From NCBI GenBank assembly GCA_003697105.1, contig RFFQ01000013.1:17902-81901 (forward strand): 64,000 bases of DNA. The letters are read 5' to 3'. The notes under the pieces were generated by a model. That model saw only the letters and a list, made by a program, of their open reading frames with translations, was not told the DNA's origin and did not search any database. Both the position numbers and the translations under genes were made by a program. The DNA is from Gemmatimonadota bacterium (GTDB taxonomy: Bacteria; 4572-55; J002). Positions 58,088 through 64,000 of this stretch are shown piece by piece (position 1 is the stretch's first letter; each line of letters opens with the position of its first letter).

Positions 58088-59674
58088 TTAATTGGATGGT
58101 ACGGGTGTATAATCGCCGGTAAGCCGCCGGGCGTACTGCGCTTGATCATGCAATAGGGCAAGTGCTTCCGCGATCTGCCGGTCATGTTTTAATACTTCCC
58201 GATAGCGCGCATCCGACCCCCATAATTTGGCGACAATCTCGCGCCGAATGGAAAAAATAATATCATCTTTATTTTCATTGAGCTTCACTTCATTCAGCAA
58301 AACACCTTCTTTTTGTGCGAGTTGCTGAAACGCTTTTAGCATGGCATCCGTGACCATAAAATCAGGATCAGAAATCTCGTGTTGGGCCGTATAAGTCACG
58401 GCAAATTTAAACGGTATCGCTTTAATTTCGATCTCGCGCATAACCGGCGAGAGGCTATCCGGTTTGACTGTTATATCCGGCACAATTCCACCACCACCGA
58501 TGACTTTCCGTTTATTGATTTTCGTCGTGTATTCTCCGATACCTTGGTCGACGATATTGTGCGTTTTCATGGCTTCACCGGCTTCGGGGAAGAACTCCCG
58601 CGTATAATCGTTATCCGCTTTATGAATGCACCGCCCACTGGGTGTATAATAGCGAGCTATCGTGATTTTAAGCGCACCCCCATCGCTCAGCTCAATCACA
58701 TTTTGCACAGACCCTTTACCGAAGCTCGTTGTCCCGAGGATAATACCGCGATCCCAATCTTGAATCGCCCCCGCGACAATCTCCGAAGCACTCGCACTCC
58801 CCCCATTGATCAAGATGACCAACGGAAATTCTGGATGAGTTGCGCTCCGCTTGGCAATCCATTGGCGCCGGGAATCCGGTATGCGTCCCCGGGTAGAGAC
58901 CACTTCTTTACCGGCACCAATAAATTTTTCCACCACCCGCACGGCTTGATCGAGTAAGCCCCCAGGATTACCGCGCAAATCCAGCAATAATAACTCCATT
59001 CCTTGCTTTTCCAATTTTTCCAGCGCGGTTTCCAACTCCCGGCTGGTACTCTGTGAAAACTGAGCCACTTTTATATATCCGACACGATCATCCAGCATCG
59101 CGGCATAGGGTACACTTTTGATCTCGATCACCGCCCGGGTAAGACGAAACTCAATGGGCTCATCAAACCCCTCTCGTTCCACAGTCATCACCACGATAGT
59201 GCCCGGGTCGCCTCGCAAGCGGTCAACACATTCATCAATGGTCAGGTCTTGGGTAGGTTCGCCATCAATCGCCACAATACGGTCCCCGGCTTGGATGCCC
59301 GCTTTGAACGCCGGTGTGCCTTCGATGGGGGAAATTGCCGTTAAAACGTTATCCCGAATATCAACAGAAAGCCCAATCCCGCCATATTTGCCGCGCGTAT
59401 CCATTATCAATTCCGTATGAGATCGCAAATCCATAAATTGAGTGTAAGGATCGAGCCGGTAGAGCATCTCATCAATTGCGCTCCGTATCAGGACTTCGCT
59501 ACTTTGGGGCTGAACATATTTTTTCTCGATCAATGCCAGCGTTTTGCTGAATTTCCGCATGTTTTCTTTGTAGCCATCAGCATCCTGACCAGCACGAGTT
59601 GTTTTACCCGTGGCAAGCAGACCCAAGAGAATTACCACTCCCAGCAACAAACCAGTAAACCCTCGTAATTTCAT
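58088..59674 (-). CDS. S41-family C-terminal processing peptidase with PDZ domain
   Basis: YGGIGLSVDIRDNVLTAISPIEGTPAFKAGIQAGDRIVAIDGEPT; LLDLRGNPGGLLDQAV; INGGSASASEIVAGAIQD; GTTSFGKGSVQ. Confidence 0.95.
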   Translation of the reverse strand: MKLRGFTGLLLGVVILLGLLATGKTTRAGQDADGYKENMRKFSKTLALIEKKYVQPQSSEVLIRSAIDEMLYRLDPYTQFMDLRSHTELIMDTRGKYGGIGLSVDIRDNVLTAISPIEGTPAFKAGIQAGDRIVAIDGEPTQDLTIDECVDRLRGDPGTIVVMTVEREGFDEPIEFRLTRAVIEIKSVPYAAMLDDRVGYIKVAQFSQSTSRELETALEKLEKQGMELLLLDLRGNPGGLLDQAVRVVEKFIGAGKEVVSTRGRIPDSRRQWIAKRSATHPEFPLVILINGGSASASEIVAGAIQDWDRGIILGTTSFGKGSVQNVIELSDGGALKITIARYYTPSGRCIHKADNDYTREFFPEAGEAMKTHNIVDQGIGEYTTKINKRKVIGGGGIVPDITVKPDSLSPVMREIEIKAIPFKFAVTYTAQHEISDPDFMVTDAMLKAFQQLAQKEGVLLNEVKLNENKDDIIFSIRREIVAKLWGSDARYREVLKHDRQIAEALALLHDQAQYARRLTGDYTPVPSN

Positions 59675-59757
59675 ATAAAAGCCCTCAGTCTAGTGATAAA
59701 AATGATAAAAAAGTTCGAAAAGGTTAAAAATTAGGCGATTTGCGTTTTAGTTATGTT

Positions 59758-59843
59758 TTATCCCCGAACCGGTGAGAATTTCCATATCTCCTCCTTTCGC
59801 GGCACAAGAAGATTTGGGATAATAGTCATCATCATATCTCCTG
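59758..59843. repeat. imperfect direct repeat, copy 1 (flanks the DNA methyltransferase gene)
   Basis: TTATCCCCGAACCGGTGAGAATTTCCATATCTCCTCCTTTCGCGGCACAAGAAGATTTGGGATAATAGTCATCATCATATCTCCTGTG. Confidence 0.8.
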
Positions 59844-60827
59844 TGTTACGCGTATCTGTGGGGGGAAATTTTGCTTTAGCTGGTCACTAAGGGTGTTCCT
59901 TTCCCAAAAAACACCACCGGCATACCCTTGTATCGTTTGATCGGTTTCAGCGAGTTCTAATCTTTTCTGTGCCCAACAGCAATACTCTTTATTCAATTCA
60001 ACTCCAGAAAATCTTCTGTTTAATTTTTTAGCAACCACACAGGTTGTGCCACTCCCTAAAAACGGGTCAAAAATGAAATCGCCCTCCTTACTACTTGCCA
60101 GTACCAATTTGGCGATGAGCTTTTCTGGCTTCTGCGTTGGATGATCTGTATTCTCAGGCATTGACCAAAAAGGTACAGATATATCCGTCCATATATTTGA
60201 CGGATGTGTCAGCCGGTAATTTCCACTATCGCTTTCTATCCAATCCTTCGGTTTTCCATCCTGTGTTCGGTATGGCGCAATGACTCGTCGTTTTAGTTTT
60301 ACAGCATCTACATTAAAATAATACTCTTTTGAGAGAGTACAAAACCAAATATCCTCAGTATTATTCTTCCAGTTACGTTTAGCACCTCGACCCTTTTCTC
60401 GTTCCCAAGTAATTCTATTTTGAATGATAAATAACTCGTTTAGTATGGGCGCAACAATAAGCGATGTTTTCCAATCCGAGCAAACATAAATAGTTGCCTC
60501 CGGTTTCAAAATATGACGAATGGAATACACCATATTCCTAAACCAGTGTTGATATTCAGCGTGCTCCTGCTCCTTAAACAAATGACCATTATAGTTTTTT
60601 GAAAGGTTATATGGTGGATCCAGGATAAGCAGATCCACAAAGTTATCAGGAAGATTATGAGCAACCTCAAATAAATCATTATTTATAATACGCCCTTCAA
60701 TATCGGCAACATTGACGCGATTGTGTACCCTCAATAACATCTGGGAAAATGTAGCTAGTTCTTCGACAGTGCACGTAAGCGTTCTATTTCTCGGCGCCCT
60801 TCGTTTCAATGCAACCTCCTCCCCCAA
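59832..60827 (-). CDS. DNA (N4-cytosine or N6-adenine) methyltransferase
   Basis: LLILDPPYNLSKNYNGHLF (DPPY motif IV) and DFIFDPFLGSGTTCVVAKKLNRRFSGVELNKEY (motif I). Confidence 0.92.
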   Translation of the reverse strand: MGEEVALKRRAPRNRTLTCTVEELATFSQMLLRVHNRVNVADIEGRIINNDLFEVAHNLPDNFVDLLILDPPYNLSKNYNGHLFKEQEHAEYQHWFRNMVYSIRHILKPEATIYVCSDWKTSLIVAPILNELFIIQNRITWEREKGRGAKRNWKNNTEDIWFCTLSKEYYFNVDAVKLKRRVIAPYRTQDGKPKDWIESDSGNYRLTHPSNIWTDISVPFWSMPENTDHPTQKPEKLIAKLVLASSKEGDFIFDPFLGSGTTCVVAKKLNRRFSGVELNKEYCCWAQKRLELAETDQTIQGYAGGVFWERNTLSDQLKQNFPPQIRVTQEI

Positions 60828-60848
60828 TTTATGGGTGCGATTCGGGTG

Positions 60849-60940
60849 TTATCCCCGAACCGGTGATAATTTCCATATCATCTCCCTTCACGGCTGGAAC
60901 AAGAATATTCGGGATAATATTCATCATTTTAATGTCCTGT
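60849..60940. repeat. imperfect direct repeat, copy 2 (flanks the DNA methyltransferase gene)
   Basis: TTATCCCCGAACCGGTGATAATTTCCATATCATCTCCCTTCACGGCTGGAACAAGAATATTCGGGATAATATTCATCATTTTAATGTCCTGT. Confidence 0.8.
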
Positions 60941-60999
60941 ATGAATGGCTGCGGAACGGCAAAGCTCACCTGCCGCAATGGGGCGCCTTGTTGCATGAT

Positions 61000-62646
61000 T
61001 CACGGTTTATTTTCGGCGGGAAGTAGCGGCAAGCCCAATTCCCTGAGATAGGCGTTATGCCGTGATCGCGCCGCCTCTATTTGGCGTGTCAGCTCTGTAA
61101 TCTCGGTATGCACACTCCCCAAGTCGATCTCCGGTTCCGGCTTTGCCGTACTCACATAGCGCGAGATGTTGAGGTTGAAGTCGTTTTCCTCAATCTCCTC
61201 CATGATCACCCGGCGAGAGGCGAAAATATTACCGTTCTCCAGCTCCTCCCTGACCTCGCGGCGATGCTGATAGGTGTCCACGATTTTTTCAATATGCTCC
61301 GGCAACAGCACATTTTGCCGCTTGCTCGGGGCATAAAGCTCGGCGGCATTGATGAACAGCACGTCATCGGTGCGCTTGCACTTTTTCAGCACCAGAATAC
61401 AGACCGGAATGCCGGTGGAATAGAAGAGCTTGGCCGGCAGGCCAATAACGGTGTCGATGTTGCCGTCTTTGAGCAACTTGGTGCGGATCTTCTTCTCCGC
61501 ACCGCCACGGAACAGCACCCCGTGGGGCAGGATGATGGCCATGGTGCCGTCCTTGGCCAAAAAGTGGAAGCCATGCAGCAAAAAGGCAAAGTCCGCGGCG
61601 GACTTGGGGGCGAGCCCATAGTTCTTGAAGCGGAAATCCTTTGCCAGTTCCTCACCCGGTTTCCAGCGGTAGCTGAAGGGTGGATTGGCGACCACGGCAT
61701 CGAACTCGATCTTCTTGGCCGGGTTTTGCTCGCGCAGGATGTCCCAGTCGTTTACCAGGCTGTCGCCGTGGTGGATTTCGAACTCAGTGTCGCGCACGCC
61801 GTGCAGCAGCATGTTCATGCGCGCCAAGTTGTAGGTGGTGATGTTCTTCTCCTGCCCATAGAGCTTGCCAATGCCGTGCTTGCCCATGTGCCGCCGCACG
61901 TTTAGCAGCAGCGAGCCCGAGCCGCAGGCAAAGTCATAAACGCGATTGAGTTTTTCCCGCTTGCCGGCAGCCGGGTCCTGGCAGTCCAGGATCACGATGC
62001 CGGAGAGGATGCTGGAGATCTGCTGCGGGGTGTAGAACTCGCCCGCCTTCTTGCCGCTACCGGCCGCGAACTGGCCAATCAGGTACTCGTAGGCGTCGCC
62101 CAGCAGATCGCGGCCGCTGGGGAACTCCGCTAGCCCCTCGGCGATCTTCTGGATGATGGTGCAGAGCCGCGCGTTGCGCTGGGTGTAGTTCTTGCCGAGC
62201 TTATCGGAGTCGAGGTTGATCTCGGAGAACAACCCCCGGAAGCTGCTGGCAAAAGACTCGTTTTCGATGAACTTGAAGCCCTTTTGCAGCGTGTGCAGCA
62301 GCTCGTCGTTCTGGGTGCGCGCCTGCTCTGCGATGCTGCTCCAGAGATATTCCGGCTTGATGATGTAGTGCACTCTGCGGCGCATCATCGTCTCGAATTC
62401 CTCAATGTCCTCCGGGTTCTGCTCGTACCACACCGCCAGCGGCGAACGGCGGTCATCCTCTGGCAGTTCAGGCCAGTCGGCGCCCAGCTCGCTCTTCGCG
62501 GCATCCTCGTAGTTGTCCGACAGGTAACGCAAGAACAGGAACGAGAGCATATAGTCGCGAAAATCGTCGGCGTTCATCGCGCCGCGCAATTCGTCGGCGA
62601 TGGCCCAGAGGGTTTTGCCCAGTTGTGTTTGATCTTGTTGGGTCAT
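61000..62646 (-). CDS. hsdM: type I restriction-modification system methyltransferase subunit
   Basis: LGKTLWAIADELRGAMNADDFRDYMLSFLFLRYLSDNYE; GEFYTPQQISSIL; VYDFACGSGSLLLNV; DAVVANPPFSYRW. Confidence 0.96.
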   Translation of the reverse strand: MTQQDQTQLGKTLWAIADELRGAMNADDFRDYMLSFLFLRYLSDNYEDAAKSELGADWPELPEDDRRSPLAVWYEQNPEDIEEFETMMRRRVHYIIKPEYLWSSIAEQARTQNDELLHTLQKGFKFIENESFASSFRGLFSEINLDSDKLGKNYTQRNARLCTIIQKIAEGLAEFPSGRDLLGDAYEYLIGQFAAGSGKKAGEFYTPQQISSILSGIVILDCQDPAAGKREKLNRVYDFACGSGSLLLNVRRHMGKHGIGKLYGQEKNITTYNLARMNMLLHGVRDTEFEIHHGDSLVNDWDILREQNPAKKIEFDAVVANPPFSYRWKPGEELAKDFRFKNYGLAPKSAADFAFLLHGFHFLAKDGTMAIILPHGVLFRGGAEKKIRTKLLKDGNIDTVIGLPAKLFYSTGIPVCILVLKKCKRTDDVLFINAAELYAPSKRQNVLLPEHIEKIVDTYQHRREVREELENGNIFASRRVIMEEIEENDFNLNISRYVSTAKPEPEIDLGSVHTEITELTRQIEAARSRHNAYLRELGLPLLPAENKP

Positions 62647-63647
62647 GGGGTCTCCTTCTGGTTTTGTGCGAGCCGCCGGCCTGCCGGCGTCACGCGATAT
62701 TGCTGGGTCGGGCTGCGGGGGCGATCCGGCTGGATCATCTCTACCAGCCCCGCAGCCATCGCCGGCTTCAGATAATGCTGGCGGAAATGCTTGGCATCCT
62801 TCAATCCCAACGCCTGCATCAGAGCCTCGCGCCCCATCGGTTTATCGAGCACAGCCAGCAGGCGCACTACTTGGGGGGTTACTTCCGGGGTTACTTGGGG
62901 GGTATTAACCTGGCAGGCCGCTAGAATGTGCTCCAGCATGAACTGGATGAATGGGGCGCTATCAGTCTGTTCCGTGCTCTCGGCAATGGCCTGATAGTAG
63001 TCCGCCTGATGGGCATGGACCAGACTCTCTACCGGTAGATCGGCCAGCACGGGCCGCCAGCGGCTCAGGATCAGGGTCTGCCACAAGCGGCCCAGGCGGC
63101 CATTGCCGTCAGCAAAAGGGTGAATAAACTCAAACTCATAATGAAACACCGCACCGGCGATCAGCGGGTGTTCCTCGCAGGTCGCCAGCCAGTCCAGCAG
63201 ATCGGCCATCAGCTCCGGCACCCGCTTCGCAGGGGGCGCCATGTGGATGACCTGCTCGCCCTGCATCACACCCACGCCGCCCGAACGGTAGCGACCCGCC
63301 TCCTCCAGCAGCCCGGCCATCAGGATGCCGTGCGCTTCCAGCAGATCGGCCTCGCGCTCGGGCCGCCAGTGGTCCAGCCGCTCATAGGCAGACAGGGCAT
63401 TGCGTACCTCCTGAATCTCGCGCGGGGGCGCAATCACCAACTTGCCCTCCACAATGGCGGTGATCTGTTCCTCGCTGAGGGTGTTGCCCTCGATGGCCAG
63501 CGAACCCTGAATAGTCCGGATGCGATTAGCGCGGCGCAGACGCAGCCTGTCCTCACTTGCTAGCGTTAACTGGCCCACACGCTCGGCAATCTCCGCCACC
63601 AGAGAAACGATGCCCGGGGTGAGCGTGTAAGGCGGTCGGGTAGCCAT
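62643..63647 (-). CDS. Fic-family protein with C-terminal winged-helix region
   Basis: IQGSLAIEGNTLSEEQITAIVEGK (inhibitory-helix-like S/TxxxE(G/N)); FHYEFEFIHPFADGNGRLGRLWQTLILSRW (Fic core HPFxDGNGRxGR); ATGA overlap with hsdM. Confidence 0.95.
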   Translation of the reverse strand: MATRPPYTLTPGIVSLVAEIAERVGQLTLASEDRLRLRRANRIRTIQGSLAIEGNTLSEEQITAIVEGKLVIAPPREIQEVRNALSAYERLDHWRPEREADLLEAHGILMAGLLEEAGRYRSGGVGVMQGEQVIHMAPPAKRVPELMADLLDWLATCEEHPLIAGAVFHYEFEFIHPFADGNGRLGRLWQTLILSRWRPVLADLPVESLVHAHQADYYQAIAESTEQTDSAPFIQFMLEHILAACQVNTPQVTPEVTPQVVRLLAVLDKPMGREALMQALGLKDAKHFRQHYLKPAMAAGLVEMIQPDRPRSPTQQYRVTPAGRRLAQNQKETP

Positions 63648-63675
63648 TCCTTAGCCTGTATCCGTAAGATGGAAA

Positions 63676-63840
63676 TGGTGAATTGTGAATTGTGAATTAT
63701 GAATTGTGAATTGTAAATGGTGAATTGTGAATTATGAATTGTGAATTATGAATTGTGAATTGTGAATTGTGAATTATGAATTGTAAATGGTGAATTGTGA
63801 ATTATGAATTGTAAATGGTGAATTATGAATTATGAATTGT
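63676..63840. repeat. heptanucleotide tandem repeat (TGAATTG/TGAATTA/TAAATGG variants)
   Basis: Directly readable array of GTGAATT-type 7-mers, about 23 units. Confidence 0.92.
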
Positions 63841-63868
63841 CCGTTTCTTTTCGCTCATCATTTATCTC

Positions 63869-64000
63869 TCACAACTCATCATTCGGAAAAAGCTGCTGCA
63901 TCAGCCCGCGCTTGTGGGTTTTGAGCGCCTCGATCTTCTCGCCCTGCGCCCGGATCAGCTCGTCGAGCGAGGAGAGGCAATCGGCGATTTTTTGTTGTTC
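63869..64000 (-). CDS. hsdS: type I restriction specificity subunit, C-terminal end (continues beyond the window)
   Basis: Minus-strand translation EQQKIADCLSSLDELIRAQGEKIEALKTHKRGLMQQLFPNDEL-stop, typical HsdS C-terminal coiled coil. Confidence 0.88.
   Translation of the reverse strand, partial: EQQKIADCLSSLDELIRAQGEKIEALKTHKRGLMQQLFPNDEL

Noticed and set aside
61081-61905. 274-aa plus-strand ORF in the ORF track
   Set aside because: Antisense of the well-supported hsdM gene; GC-rich sequence produces long spurious antisense ORFs and no recognisable motif is present.
63676-63840. Possible CRISPR array
   Set aside because: The units are 7-nt variants in continuous tandem, with no 20-40 nt repeats alternating with unique spacers.

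Overview
The window is a 64 kb bacterial chromosomal segment. It carries mostly housekeeping genes plus an accessory restriction-modification/Fic region at the right end (about 59.8-64 kb). The most interesting locus is 15.5-27.9 kb, a cluster of secreted thioredoxin-fold (Omp28-type) proteins with FlgD/T9SS-like C-terminal sorting tails, together with a TlpA-like thioredoxin and a beta-barrel-like protein. Two of these genes appear to be selenoprotein genes that the ORF track truncates. At 21671-21673 and 23751-23753 an in-frame TGA sits exactly where the paralogs have the first Cys of their CxxC motif, giving WUVYC and TTUPVC. Signal peptide and RBS lie upstream, a long homologous ORF continues downstream, and a hairpin of bacterial-SECIS geometry follows about 17-18 nt after each TGA. 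The adjacent paralog has TGC (CPPC) at the same position in almost identical sequence context. Other notable items: a radical SAM-GNAT gene split by a frameshift at an A6 run, a DNA methyltransferase gene flanked by ~85-90 bp direct repeats, a heptanucleotide tandem repeat between fic and hsdS, and a nested inverted repeat upstream of a TonB-dependent receptor. No rRNA, tRNA, CRISPR array or Sec-machinery gene was recognised.
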